A stretch of DNA of 63,711 nt from Streptomyces olivochromogenes (GCF_001514115.1 NZ_KQ948489.1:1-63711), one strand, 5' to 3'. Numbered from the stretch's first letter, positions 31,856-41,145 are shown. Numbers and translations: made by a program. Notes: generated from the sequence alone by a model not told the origin.

Positions 31856-33403
31856 ATGACGGATCTTGGTGCAGCGGATCGGGCGCAGCAGGACCAGCGG
31901 AGCCGGCCGGGCGGGCAGGACCATCAGGATCATCAGGGCGAACGGGACCATCAGGGCGAAAAGGGCCGGCAGGGCGAAGAAAGCCGCCGTAGCGAACAGG
32001 GTCGGCAGGCGTCCAGGGTCTCCGGAGTCTTCGGCGTGCGGGGATTCGCGGGCCGGCCCGTGCAGGCCGCGCCCAAGGAAGAGGGCAAGGCGCTGCGCCG
32101 ACGGGTGCCGCGCGGCGTGCACGCGGAGCTGAGCTTCGACGCCGGCCGACCGGACGCGGTGACCGCCGTCGAGGAGTCCAACCTCGGCCGGATCCCGGAG
32201 CTCACTCCGATACGGGTCGGCAGGATGGCCGCCACCCCCTTCGCCTTCCTGCGCGGTTCGGCCGGCCTCATGGCCTACGACCTCGCGCGCACCCCCGCGA
32301 CCGGCATCGCCGCCCAGATCTGCGGCGACGCCCACGCGGCCAACTTCGGCCTGTACGGAGACGCGCGCGGCGGCCTGGTCATCGATCTGAACGACTTCGA
32401 CGAGACGGCACACGGCCCCTGGGAGTGGGACCTCAAGCGCCTCGCCACCTCGCTCGTGCTCGCGGGCAGGGAAGCGGGCGCGGACGAGGACACCTGTCGC
32501 AAGGCCGCCCACGACGCGGTCGGTGCCTACCGACGCACGCAACGGCTGCTCGCGAAGCTCCCGGTGCTGGACGCGTGGAACGCCATCGCGGACGAGGAAC
32601 TCGTCTCCCACGCCGACGCCCATGACCTGCTCGGCACCCTGGAGCGGGTCATGGAGAAGGCGCGGGCCAACACCAGCGGACGGTTCGCGGCCAAGTCGAC
32701 CCAGCCGGCCGAGGACGGCAGCCACCGCTTCGTGGACGCGCCTCCGGTGCTGCGCCGGGTACCCGACGCGGAGGCGGCGGCGGTCGCGGCCTCGCTGGAG
32801 CACTACCTGACCACCGTCTCCGAGGACCGCCTCCCCCTCCTCGCCCGGTACGCGGTGCACGACGTCGCCTTCCGCGTCGTCGGCACCGGCAGCGTCGGCA
32901 CCCGCTCCTACGTCGTGCTGCTCCTCGACCACCGCGGCGAACCCCTGGTCCTCCAGGTGAAGGAAGCCCGCGCCTCGGCGCTGCTCCCGCACCTGGCGAC
33001 GGCCGGCCACGCCATACCGGAGGTGCCGCACGAGGGCCGCCGGGTCGTCCTCGGCCAGAAGCGGATGCAGGTCGTCAGCGACATCCTGCTCGGCTGGACC
33101 ACGGTCGAGGGCCGCCCCTTCCAGGTGCGCCAGTTCCGCAACCGCAAGGGCAGCGTCGACCCCGCCGCCCTCGCCGCCGACCAGGTCGACGACTACGCCC
33201 GTATGACCGGCGCCCTTCTCGCGCGCGCCCACACCCACACCGCCGACCCCCGCCTCATCGCCGGGTACTGCGGGAAGAGCGAGGAGTTGGACGAGTCCAT
33301 CGCCTCGTTCGCCGTGGCCTACGCCGACCGTACGGAGGCGGACCACGCGGAGCTGGTCGCGGCGGTCAGGGCGGGGCGGCTGGCGGCGGAGCTCGGGGTG
33401 TGA
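31856..33403 (+). CDS. DUF2252 family protein
   Basis: A 515-residue protein of the DUF2252 family, which has a kinase-like fold: ICGDAHAANFGLYG and LNDFDETAHGPWEWDLKRL are the conserved phosphotransferase-like motifs. Biochemical function is unknown. The first ~50 residues are a Gln/Gly/Glu/His repeat (HQGERDHQGEKGRQGE), encoded by imperfect DNA repeats at about 31918-31980. ATG 31856 has GGGGGAGG 8 bp upstream; the GTG at 31835 was rejected for that reason. It marks the return to chromosomal core genes. Confidence 0.85.
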   Translation: MTDLGAADRAQQDQRSRPGGQDHQDHQGERDHQGEKGRQGEESRRSEQGRQASRVSGVFGVRGFAGRPVQAAPKEEGKALRRRVPRGVHAELSFDAGRPDAVTAVEESNLGRIPELTPIRVGRMAATPFAFLRGSAGLMAYDLARTPATGIAAQICGDAHAANFGLYGDARGGLVIDLNDFDETAHGPWEWDLKRLATSLVLAGREAGADEDTCRKAAHDAVGAYRRTQRLLAKLPVLDAWNAIADEELVSHADAHDLLGTLERVMEKARANTSGRFAAKSTQPAEDGSHRFVDAPPVLRRVPDAEAAAVAASLEHYLTTVSEDRLPLLARYAVHDVAFRVVGTGSVGTRSYVVLLLDHRGEPLVLQVKEARASALLPHLATAGHAIPEVPHEGRRVVLGQKRMQVVSDILLGWTTVEGRPFQVRQFRNRKGSVDPAALAADQVDDYARMTGALLARAHTHTADPRLIAGYCGKSEELDESIASFAVAYADRTEADHAELVAAVRAGRLAAELGV

Positions 33404-33442
33404 GCCACACCTGAGAGCCACGAGGGCGGGCTACAGCGGCGG

Positions 33443-33469
33443 GGCCGGGGCGTGCGCACCGCCCCGGCC
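33443..33469 (+). terminator. Hairpin terminator
   Basis: A 10-bp GC stem (33443-33452 with 33460-33469) and a 7-base loop after the DUF2252 gene. Confidence 0.65.
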
Positions 33470-33503
33470 GGGGGAAGGCCGCGAGTCGTACGGGGCCGTG
33501 GCC

Positions 33504-33509
33504 TAGTCT
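33504..33509 (+). promoter_or_regulatory. -10 element of a leaderless message
   Basis: TAGTCT ends 6 bases before the GTG start at 33516, and there is no ribosome site, so transcription should begin at or next to the start codon. The same layout recurs at 34457 (TAGCGT), 53659 (TAGCGT) and, on the minus strand, 60889-60894 (TAGCAT). Confidence 0.55.
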
Positions 33510-33515
33510 GGTCGG

Positions 33516-34415
33516 GTGACGACCCCGGAAGCCGAGCCCAGCGAGTCCGACCGTACCCAGGCCGAGGATGCCCGGCCCCAGGGCGCCCGGGATGCGGACG
33601 CCCACGACGAGTCCGCCCCGGAGGCGGCGCCCGAGGCGCAGTCGCGGCCCGAGGAGCGGCTGGAGCGGGCCGTGCGGGCGGCCGAGCAGGCCTTGATCGA
33701 GTTCGAGATCGCCGTGGAGACCTTCCGCGTCGAGGTCGAGAACTTCTCGCGCCTGCACCACCAGAAGCTCGGCCCGATGTACTCGCGGCTCGACGAGCTG
33801 GACGCGCAGATCGCCGAGGCGGTCGCCGCGCGCACCGGGGACCTGGAGGACATACGCAAGGCGGACGAGGCGCGGGCGCGGGTCATGCCCATGCCCGGGG
33901 TCGAGGAGCTCTTCCACGGCTGGATGGACTCCGAGGGACTGTTCCCCGAGGCGGTGGCGATGCTGACGGACCAGCCCGTACGCCCCCCGCAGCGCGTACG
34001 CCCCAGCGACGAGGCCCGTCAGCTCTACCGTGAGCTGGTCCGCAAGGCCCACCCCGACCTGGCGCAGGACGACGCCGAGCGCAGGCGGCGCGACGAGTTC
34101 ATCGCCCGGGTCAACGCCGCGTACAGCCGCGGCGACGAGGCCCTGTTGCGGGAGCTGTCCGAGGAGTGGGCGGCGGGCCCGGTGCCCGAGGAGTGGAAGC
34201 CGAGCCGCAGCGAGGAGCTCTACGCCCGCCTCGAGTGGCTCGCCCAGCGCAAGGAACTGCTGACCCTGGTCGCCCGCGAGCTGGAGGAGAGCGCCATCGG
34301 CGCCATGCTCAAAATGGCCCCGGAGGACCCGGACCAGCTCCTGGAAGAGATCGCCGAGCAGTTGCTGGCCCAGGTCGACGAGCGCGAGAAGGAGCTGGCC
34401 CGGCTGGCAGGCTAG
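33516..34415 (+). CDS. J-domain-like protein of unknown function
   Basis: A 299-residue soluble protein. The first ~45 residues are acidic and disordered, and residues 46-125 look like a coiled coil. The segment ARQLYRELVRKAHPDLA (167-183), then RRRDEFIARVNAAYS, resembles helices II and III of a J-domain with HPD at 179-181. J-domains stimulate Hsp70 ATPases, so a DnaK co-chaperone role is possible but unproven. The C-terminal helical part (about 200-299) is unrecognised. GTG 33516 appears leaderless. Confidence 0.8.
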   Translation: MTTPEAEPSESDRTQAEDARPQGARDADAHDESAPEAAPEAQSRPEERLERAVRAAEQALIEFEIAVETFRVEVENFSRLHHQKLGPMYSRLDELDAQIAEAVAARTGDLEDIRKADEARARVMPMPGVEELFHGWMDSEGLFPEAVAMLTDQPVRPPQRVRPSDEARQLYRELVRKAHPDLAQDDAERRRRDEFIARVNAAYSRGDEALLRELSEEWAAGPVPEEWKPSRSEELYARLEWLAQRKELLTLVARELEESAIGAMLKMAPEDPDQLLEEIAEQLLAQVDEREKELARLAG

Positions 34416-34469
34416 GGCCTGTCCGGCGGGGGCTTCGGGTCGCCTGCCCGGTCGGGTAGCGTCGGGGGC

Positions 34470-34817
34470 ATGAGTTTTGGATCTGGTGTGCCCACGGTCG
34501 AGGTCGGGGATCTCGCGGACGGAGACTTCCTGCTGGACGTCCGGGAGGACGACGAGTGGCAGGCGGGCCATGCCGCGGGGGCGCTGCACATCCCCATCAG
34601 TGAGTTCGTCGCTCGCTACGGCGAGCTGACCGAGGCGGCGCCGCAGGACGGCAGGGTCCATGTGATCTGCCGCTCCGGGGGCCGTTCGGCGCAGGTCACG
34701 ATGTACCTGGTCCAGCAGGGCATCGACGCCGTGAACGTCGACGGTGGCATGCAGGTCTGGGCCGCCGCCGGCCGCCCGGTCGTGGACGACAAGGGCACCC
34801 CCGGCTTCGTGCTGTAG
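34470..34817 (+). CDS. Rhodanese-like domain protein
   Basis: A 115-residue single-domain rhodanese. The active Cys67 is in the loop CRSGGRS, preceded by FLLDVREDDEWQAGHAAGA and followed by GGMQVWAAAGRP. It transfers sulfane sulfur in thiol or sulfur metabolism. It starts 7 bases after a TAGCGT -10 (34457-34462) without a ribosome site, so it is probably leaderless. Confidence 0.92.
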   Translation: MSFGSGVPTVEVGDLADGDFLLDVREDDEWQAGHAAGALHIPISEFVARYGELTEAAPQDGRVHVICRSGGRSAQVTMYLVQQGIDAVNVDGGMQVWAAAGRPVVDDKGTPGFVL

Positions 34818-34940
34818 CCAACGGCGGGGGTTCGCCCCTGCTGCAGCCGCCGGCGGGGGTTCACGCCCGCTCCAGCCGCCGGCAGGGGTTCGCGCCCGCA
34901 TCCGCCGAGCGGCGTCCACCACCGCTGCCCGTGGCGTGCC

Positions 34941-34980
34941 CACGCCTGGAGAGGCGAGGGCACGCCTGGAGAGGCGAGGA
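34941..34980. repeat. Tandem duplication, 20-bp unit x2
   Basis: cacgcctggagaggcgaggg (34941-34960) is repeated with one change (34961-34980) in the gap between convergent genes 34470 (+) and 35001 (-). Shorter ggcgggggttcgc-like repeats precede it (34825-34895). Confidence 0.92.
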
Positions 34981-35000
34981 CGCGCCGCGGGCGTGGGCGT

Positions 35001-36134
35001 TCAGCCCAGGGGATGGGCCGCGAGCAGATCCCCCAGTGCCTCCTCGTGCGCCGCCGCCGGTCCGAGCGACAGTTCAAGCTGCTTGGCCCAGGCGTGGTAC
35101 CGGTGCAGCGGGTAGTCGACGTCGGCGCCGAACCCCCCGTGCAGATGCTGCGCGGTCTGCACGACCCGCCGTACCCCTTCCGACGCCCAGATCTTGGCGA
35201 CGGCCACGTCCCCGGACGCCGGAAGCGCACCCCCCGCCCCCGTACTGATCCGCCACGCGGCCTGCCACAGCGTCGCCTCCATCGCCCGCAGGTCGATATA
35301 GCGGTCGGCGGCCTGCACGGCGACGGCCTGGAACGTGGCGACCGGGAATCCGAACTGCTCCCGCTTGCCCGTGTACGCGCTCGTCATCGCGAGCACCCGC
35401 TCACCGAGCCCGAGCGCCAGCGCGCACGTCCCGGTGGCCAACAGCTCCCGCAGCCACTCCCACGCCCCGTCGGCGTCGATGACATCCCGGGCGGTGATCC
35501 GCGCGGACTCCAGACGCAGCTCGCCGAGCCGTTCCCCGGTCGTGGAGATCTGCTCACCGAGGACGACCCCCTCATGAACCCGGGGTATCAGCGCGAGGAC
35601 GGTCCGGCCGTCGCGCGTGTGCGCGGGCACGACGGTGAAGTCGGCGTTCTCCGCCCACGGAACCGCCGTCTGCACCCCGTCCAGCACCCACACGTCACCG
35701 TCCCGCCGTGCGGTCACGGCGAGTTCGGCCGGGTCGTGCCCGGTCCGCCCGTTCGCCGCGACGGTCAGCACGACCTCGCCCCGGCCCGCCCGCGCGAGCA
35801 GCTCCGCCTTCAACTCCTCACCGCCGTACGCCTGTACTGCCACCGCCGCCGCACTGCTCTCCAGCAACGGAACCCGCGCCAGCACCTTCGCCGCCTCGCG
35901 CAGCACCAGGCACAGCGCGATCGCGTCCAGGCCGGCCCCGCCGTACTCCGCGGCGAGCAACAGACTCAACAGATCCGCGTCGGCGAGCCTCGTCCACAGC
36001 GCCCGGTCGAAGTCGTCAGCGACGGCGCCCGCGGTGATCGCGGGGCTGGGCACTCCGTCCGGCGCGACCCCGCCGAACACCGCCTTCGCCGCCTCGACCG
36101 CCGCCTGCTGCTCTTCGGTGAAGGTGAAGTCCAC
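35001..36134 (-). CDS. Acyl-CoA dehydrogenase
   Basis: A 377-residue acyl-CoA dehydrogenase-family flavoprotein: N-terminal DFTFTEEQQAAVEAAKAVF, a middle beta domain (WVLDGVQTAVPWAENADF), and the C-terminal YTGKREQFGFPVATFQAV and QHLHGGFGADVDYPLHRY. It oxidises an acyl-CoA to the enoyl-CoA. Several residues differ from the classic catalytic Glu region, as in steroid-type FadE subunits, so it may need a partner. GTG 36134 has GGAGG 8 bp upstream. A KstR-like palindrome lies 66 bp upstream. Confidence 0.88.
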   Translation of the reverse strand: MDFTFTEEQQAAVEAAKAVFGGVAPDGVPSPAITAGAVADDFDRALWTRLADADLLSLLLAAEYGGAGLDAIALCLVLREAAKVLARVPLLESSAAAVAVQAYGGEELKAELLARAGRGEVVLTVAANGRTGHDPAELAVTARRDGDVWVLDGVQTAVPWAENADFTVVPAHTRDGRTVLALIPRVHEGVVLGEQISTTGERLGELRLESARITARDVIDADGAWEWLRELLATGTCALALGLGERVLAMTSAYTGKREQFGFPVATFQAVAVQAADRYIDLRAMEATLWQAAWRISTGAGGALPASGDVAVAKIWASEGVRRVVQTAQHLHGGFGADVDYPLHRYHAWAKQLELSLGPAAAHEEALGDLLAAHPLG

Positions 36135-36199
36135 GTCCCTGTCCTCCCACGCACCGACCCACCGACCCGGCGGACACCGGATCTGACGGAGCGTCAAGA

Positions 36200-36213
36200 T
36201 AGAACAGGTTCTA
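36200..36213. promoter_or_regulatory. KstR-like TetR operator
   Basis: TAGAACAGGTTCTA is a perfect palindrome and fits the KstR consensus TnnAACnnGTTnnA, known for sterol/lipid catabolism regulons of actinobacteria. It sits 66 bp upstream of the acyl-CoA dehydrogenase start. The rest of the 333-bp gap 36135-36467 shows no gene. Confidence 0.65.
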
Positions 36214-36467
36214 CAAGAAGGGAACGGTCCGGCCGTGGACGGTCTGCCGCTCCGACAGACCGACCGTTCGGTTGTTCGAATTCGGTGGTGGGGCGGGCGG
36301 CCGTAGGGTGTCCACCGCTGTGGATAACCACGGGGTCGCTGTTGTGTCGCTGTTGTGCCCGCTGTGCCGAATGGGGCTGTGCCGGGCGGTCCGGCCTGAG
36401 TACCGTTCCCGTGCGCACGCCGCGGCCCGGCGGCGGGAATCGGACCGGGATCGGGAATCGGGGCTGA

Positions 36468-37355
36468 ATGGACGCGTACGACGAGGGCTCGAGGGCCCGG
36501 CACCTGCCGGACGGCCCTGACGGCTCCCTGCCCGAGGGCCCCGCCTCCACCGGTTCCACCCCCGACAGCGCTCCCTCCGCGTACCAGGAATCCATCGGCC
36601 AGGAATCCACTGGCCAGGAGTCCTCCGGCCAGGAATCCGTTCCCCAGCAACCCGCTTCCCAGGCGCCCACCGCCGATCCCCCCGTCCCCGCCCTCACCGG
36701 CATAGCCTCCCTCCCCCTCCGCTCCCAGGTTGTCGCCGCGCTCGCCCTCGCGGTCGTCGCGGTTGTCGCCTGTGTGCACCTCGGCATGGTGTTCCTGCAC
36801 GTCGCGCCCTCGAACACGGTCACCAAGCAGCACGGCCGGGCGATAGACGACTGGATCTATCCGGAGTTCGAGCAGAACTGGAAACTCTTCGCCCCCAATC
36901 CGCTGCAGCAGAACATCGACGTCCAGGTCCGTGCCCAGGTCCGCGGCGCGGATGGTGGCATCACCGAGACCGGCTGGTACGACCTGTCCGCGCTGGACGG
37001 CGCGGCGATCGACGGCAATCTGCTGCCGAGCCACACCCAGCAGAACGAACTGCGCCGGGCCTGGGACTTCTACACCGGCACGCACGACAACGAGAACCGC
37101 CCGGTGGGCCTGCGCGGCGACCTCTCCCAGCGCTATCTGCGCCGGATCGTCGTGCTGCGTCTCGACCGTGAGGGGGCCGGCGGCAAGGGCGCCGTCGTCG
37201 AAAGCGTCCAGGTCCGTTCCCGTACCACCAACGTGCCGCCCCCGAAATGGAGCGAGGAGCAGGTGTCCGACACGCCCGTCCTGCGCGAGCTGCCCTGGTG
37301 GACCGTTCCCGAGGAGGACGTGACGGACGCGCGGACGGAGGCGAGCGCCGGATGA
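36468..37355 (+). CDS. DUF5819-like membrane-anchored protein
   Basis: A 295-residue protein: an acidic, Gln/Ser/Glu-repeat N-terminus (SIGQESTGQESSGQES), a single membrane segment at about 85-108 (VVAALALAVVAVVACVHLGM), then an extracytoplasmic domain with FEQNWKLFAPNPLQQNIDV. It matches my memory of DUF5819, found beside HTTM proteins. Function unknown. Its stop overlaps the HTTM start (ATGA), so the pair is translationally coupled and likely works together in the membrane. Confidence 0.78.
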   Translation: MDAYDEGSRARHLPDGPDGSLPEGPASTGSTPDSAPSAYQESIGQESTGQESSGQESVPQQPASQAPTADPPVPALTGIASLPLRSQVVAALALAVVAVVACVHLGMVFLHVAPSNTVTKQHGRAIDDWIYPEFEQNWKLFAPNPLQQNIDVQVRAQVRGADGGITETGWYDLSALDGAAIDGNLLPSHTQQNELRRAWDFYTGTHDNENRPVGLRGDLSQRYLRRIVVLRLDREGAGGKGAVVESVQVRSRTTNVPPPKWSEEQVSDTPVLRELPWWTVPEEDVTDARTEASAG

Positions 37356-38581
37356 ACCGCATCGCAGTGTCGATCTCGCGCGGTATCGCCCGGGTCACCG
37401 ACGTCGCCCTCGGCCCGTACCAGACGGCCGTGATCCGCATCGGCTTCGCCGCCACCTGGCTGCTGTTCCTGCTGCGCGAGTTCCCGCACCGCCAGGAGAT
37501 GTACGGCCCTGACGGACCGTGGAAGTGGGACCTCGCCCAGCGGCTCGTCGCGGACAACCACGCCTTCACGATCCTGATGTGGTCCGACAGCCAGGTGTGG
37601 TTCGAGACCGTCTACGTCCTGGCCGTCCTCTCCGCTCTCCTGCTGCTGGCGGGCTGGCGGACCCGCACGATGTCCGTGCTCTTCATGGTCGGCGTGCTCT
37701 CGCTGCAGAACCGCAGCATCTTCATGGGGGACGGCGGCGACAACGTCATCCACCTCATGGCGATCTATCTGGTGTTCACGCGCTGTGGACAGGTGTGGTC
37801 GCTGGACGCCCGGCGGGCCCGGCTCGCGCGGGAGGCACGCGCGCGCGGGGACCTCCCACGGGCCGGGACCCAGGACCGGGTCGGTCTCGTGCTGTGGGCG
37901 GCGCTCGGCCTGCTGCTGGCCGCGGCGACGGGCGCGGGACGGCTCAGCCCCGGCTGGTTGATGATCTTCTGGGGGCTGTGGGCGGTCCAGGCGCTGTGGT
38001 GGGCCGTCGGCCGTCTGGCGCGCGCCGCGGAGCCTCGGATCCTGCTCGACGTCATCGGCAACGCCGTGCACAACGCGGCCCTGCTCGTGATCATGGCCGA
38101 GGCGTGTCTGATCTACGCGACCGCCGGCTGGTACAAGATCCAGGGCTCGCGCTGGCAGGACGGTACGGCCGTCTATTACCCGCTCCACCTGGACTACTTC
38201 TCCCCCTGGCCCGCCCTGTCCGATCTGCTGGCCTCACACGGCACGATCGTGATGCTGGTGACCTACGGGACGGTCGCCGTGCAGGTCGCCTTCCCCTTCA
38301 CCCTGATCAACCGGCGCGTCAAGAACGTCCTGCTGGCCGCCATGATCACCGAGCACGCCGTGATCGCCGTGGTCCTCGGGCTGCCGTTCTTCTCGCTCGC
38401 GATGATCGCCGCCGACGCGGTGTTCCTGCCGACGTCGTTCCTGCGGCGCCTCGGCGGATGGGCGGCACGCGCGCGTGGACGACTGTTTCCGCCCGGCGCC
38501 CGTAAGCTGCCGGGCCAGCGCGCTCAGGGGCCGCGCACCCCGGAGCCGGCCGAGGACCCGCACGTAGGCTTCACCGCATGA
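37352..38581 (+). CDS. HTTM-domain (VKGC-like) membrane protein
   Basis: A 409-residue polytopic protein with an HTTM domain, related to the membrane part of vitamin-K-dependent gamma-carboxylase. It has RIGFAATWLLFLLREFPH near the start, SLQNRSIFMGDGGDNVIHLM, and AGWYKIQGSRWQDGTAVYY. Bacterial members are of unknown function, probably redox or quinone linked. It is coupled by ATGA overlaps to the DUF5819 gene upstream and the SpoU gene downstream. Confidence 0.85.
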   Translation: MNRIAVSISRGIARVTDVALGPYQTAVIRIGFAATWLLFLLREFPHRQEMYGPDGPWKWDLAQRLVADNHAFTILMWSDSQVWFETVYVLAVLSALLLLAGWRTRTMSVLFMVGVLSLQNRSIFMGDGGDNVIHLMAIYLVFTRCGQVWSLDARRARLAREARARGDLPRAGTQDRVGLVLWAALGLLLAAATGAGRLSPGWLMIFWGLWAVQALWWAVGRLARAAEPRILLDVIGNAVHNAALLVIMAEACLIYATAGWYKIQGSRWQDGTAVYYPLHLDYFSPWPALSDLLASHGTIVMLVTYGTVAVQVAFPFTLINRRVKNVLLAAMITEHAVIAVVLGLPFFSLAMIAADAVFLPTSFLRRLGGWAARARGRLFPPGARKLPGQRAQGPRTPEPAEDPHVGFTA

Positions 38582-39384
38582 AGGACCCCGCAAGCGACCC
38601 CACGGACCGTGTGCAGGACCCGGTGGGCGACCGCCGGCAGGACCACGACCCCGTGAGCGCCTGGCACCGCCTCGCCGACACCTCCGTCCTGCTCGACGGC
38701 TTCCACGCCCTCAAGCACGCCGTGCGCTTCCGGGCCGAGGTCTTGGTGGCGGTCACCAGCGACCGGCAGGCGGCGCTCGCCCTTACCGACGAGCTGGCCC
38801 CGGACGTACGCGACGCCCTGGACGCCCTCCTGGTGGAGGTCCCGGAGGCCACGTACCGCTCCCTCGTCCCGCGTCCGCACCCGACCGCGGTGGCCGCGTT
38901 GGCGGTACGCCCCTCCCGCGAGGCCAATCTGCGGGCGCTGGCCCACACGCCCCGCACCGCCCCCGTGGTCGTCCTCGACCATCCGCGCAATCTCGGGAAC
39001 GCGGGCGCCGTGATCCGCCTCGCGGCCGGTTTCGGCGCGACCGGCGTCGTCACCACGGGCACCCTCGACCCCTGGCACCCCACGGTGGTGCGGGGCGGGG
39101 CGGGCCTGCACTTCGCGACCGCCGTGGAGCGGCTGACGGTGGCCGAGCTGCCGTCCGGGCCGGTGTTCGCCCTCGACCCGGACGGCGAGGACATCCGGGG
39201 ACTGAAGCTCCCGGACGACGCCGTGCTCGCCTTCGGCTCCGAGCGCAGCGGCCTTTCCGTCGACCTTCGCGCGCGTGCCGACCACTTGGTGTCGCTTCCG
39301 ATGCGCCCCCAGGTCTCCAGCTACAACCTGGCGACGAGCGTGGCCATGACCCTGTTCCACTGGAGCGCCCCGCAAGGCGGCTAG
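38578..39384 (+). CDS. SpoU/TrmH-family RNA 2'-O-methyltransferase
   Basis: A 268-residue SPOUT methyltransferase that uses SAM to methylate a ribose in tRNA or rRNA. The three family motifs are present: DHPRNLGNAGAVIRLAAGFG (motif 1), LAFGSERSGLS (motif 2) and MRPQVSSYNLATSVAM (motif 3). An N-terminal ~110-residue substrate-binding region precedes them. ATG 38578 overlaps the HTTM stop; a TAGGCT at 38565-38570 could also give a leaderless message. Confidence 0.92.
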   Translation: MKDPASDPTDRVQDPVGDRRQDHDPVSAWHRLADTSVLLDGFHALKHAVRFRAEVLVAVTSDRQAALALTDELAPDVRDALDALLVEVPEATYRSLVPRPHPTAVAALAVRPSREANLRALAHTPRTAPVVVLDHPRNLGNAGAVIRLAAGFGATGVVTTGTLDPWHPTVVRGGAGLHFATAVERLTVAELPSGPVFALDPDGEDIRGLKLPDDAVLAFGSERSGLSVDLRARADHLVSLPMRPQVSSYNLATSVAMTLFHWSAPQGG

Positions 39385-39444
39385 ACCCTGCCCGGCCGAT
39401 CTTGCCGGAGAGGCGGGGCAGGTCCCAGGCCGGCGGATCAGGTC

Positions 39445-41145
39445 CTAGCGGCGGACCTCCACCACCCGGAACCGGTTGGCCACGAAGCCGCCGTCGCACA
39501 GCGCGGCGTTCGCCGCCGGGTTGCCGCCCGACCCGTGGAAGTCCGAGAACGCGGCCGTCTGGTTGACGTACACGCCGCCCGTCAGATTCAGGGACAGCTG
39601 GGCACACTCCTCCAGACAGGCCTCCCGTACGGCCTCCTCGACGACCTCGTCGGTGGTGTACGCCCCGACGGTCATCGCGCCCTTCTCCCGGACGGTCCGG
39701 CGCAGCAGCTCCACCGCGTCCCCCGCCGAGTCGACCGCGACCGCGAAGGACACCGGTCCGAAGCACTCGTTCATGTAGGCGGCCTCGTCGTCGGCACCCT
39801 CCCAGTACTTCCGGGCGCCGTCGAGCTTGACGATCACCGGGGTGCGGACGACCGCGTCCGGGAACTCCGGGTTGCCGACCTCACGCGACGCGAGGGCGAC
39901 CTCGCCGAGCCCTGCCGCGGCCTCCAGACGCGCCTTGACGTCCGGGTTCACGATCGCGCCCAGCAGCCCGTTGGCACGCGCGTCGTCCCCGAGGAGTCCG
40001 TCGACCGACCGGGCGAGGTCGGCGACCACCTCGTCGTACGACTTGGAGCCCTCCTCCGTACGGATGCCGTCGCGGGGGATGAGGAGGTTCTGCGGGGTCG
40101 TGCACATCTGGCCGCTGTACAGGGACAAGGAGAAGGCCAGGTTGGACAGCATCCCCTTGTAGTCGTCGGTCGACTCCACGATCACCGTGTTGACGCCGGC
40201 CTTCTCGGTGTAGACCTGCGCCTGGCGGGCGTGGGTCTCCAGCCAGTCGCCGAACGCCGTCGACCCGGTGTAGTCGATGATCCGGATCTCGGGGCGCACG
40301 GCCAGGGTCTTGGCGATGCCCTCCCCGGGCCGCTCGGCGGCCAGCGCCACCAGGTTCGGGTCGAAGCCCGCCTCGGCGAGCACCTCGCGCGCGACCTGCA
40401 CGGTGAGCGCGAGCGGCAGCACCGCGCGCGGGTGCGGCTTGACGAGCACGGCGTTACCGGTGGCCAGCGAGGCGAACAGGCCCGGATAGCCGTTCCACGT
40501 CGGGAAGGTGTTGCAGCCGATCACCAGCGCGATACCGCGCGGCACCGGCGTGAACTGCTTGGTCATCGCGAGCGGGTCGCGCTTGCCCTGGGGCTTGGTC
40601 CACTCCGCGGTGTCGGGCGTGCGGACCTGCTCCGCATACGCGTACGCCACCGCCTCCAGGCCGCGGTCCTGCGCGTGCGGGCCGCCCGCCTGGAACGCCA
40701 TCATGAAGGCCTGGCCGCTGGTGTGCATGACCGCGTGCGCGAACTCGTGCGTGCGGTCGGCGATCCGCTTGAGGATCTCCAGACAGACCATCGCGCGCGT
40801 CTCCGCGCCCGCGTCGCGCCAGGCCCGCTGTCCGGCCCGCATGGCGGGCAGCAGCACGTCGACGTCCGCGTGCGGGTAGGTGACGCCCAGCTCGATGCCG
40901 TACGGGGAGGTCTCGCCGCCCACCCAGTCGTCGGTGCCGGGCTGGCCGAGGTCGAGGCGGCTGCCGAGGAGGGCGTCGAAGGCGGCCTTGCCCTCGGCCA
41001 TGCTCAGGCTGCCGTTCTCCCCGTAGGCCTTCGGGTGCTCGGGGTGCGGGGACCAGTACGCGCGCGTGCGGATCGCTTCCAGCGCCTGGTCGAGCGTGGG
41101 CCGGTGCTGGGCGGTCAGCTCGTGCGCGGTCAGTTCGGCGGCCAT
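39445..41145 (-). CDS. paaN: Phenylacetic acid degradation protein PaaN (aldehyde dehydrogenase)
   Basis: A 566-residue PaaN-type aldehyde dehydrogenase (TIGR02288-like), longer than standard ones. Features: IGCNTFPTWNGYPGLFASLA, DYTGSTAFGDWLE and the catalytic Cys in YSGQMCTTPQN. It oxidises the ring-opened semialdehyde in phenylacetyl-CoA catabolism. The hydratase domain of E. coli-type PaaZ is absent. ATG 41145 follows GAGGAG. It is divergent from a 3-hydroxyacyl-CoA dehydrogenase gene with a PaaR-like palindrome between them. Confidence 0.92.
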   Translation of the reverse strand: MAAELTAHELTAQHRPTLDQALEAIRTRAYWSPHPEHPKAYGENGSLSMAEGKAAFDALLGSRLDLGQPGTDDWVGGETSPYGIELGVTYPHADVDVLLPAMRAGQRAWRDAGAETRAMVCLEILKRIADRTHEFAHAVMHTSGQAFMMAFQAGGPHAQDRGLEAVAYAYAEQVRTPDTAEWTKPQGKRDPLAMTKQFTPVPRGIALVIGCNTFPTWNGYPGLFASLATGNAVLVKPHPRAVLPLALTVQVAREVLAEAGFDPNLVALAAERPGEGIAKTLAVRPEIRIIDYTGSTAFGDWLETHARQAQVYTEKAGVNTVIVESTDDYKGMLSNLAFSLSLYSGQMCTTPQNLLIPRDGIRTEEGSKSYDEVVADLARSVDGLLGDDARANGLLGAIVNPDVKARLEAAAGLGEVALASREVGNPEFPDAVVRTPVIVKLDGARKYWEGADDEAAYMNECFGPVSFAVAVDSAGDAVELLRRTVREKGAMTVGAYTTDEVVEEAVREACLEECAQLSLNLTGGVYVNQTAAFSDFHGSGGNPAANAALCDGGFVANRFRVVEVRR

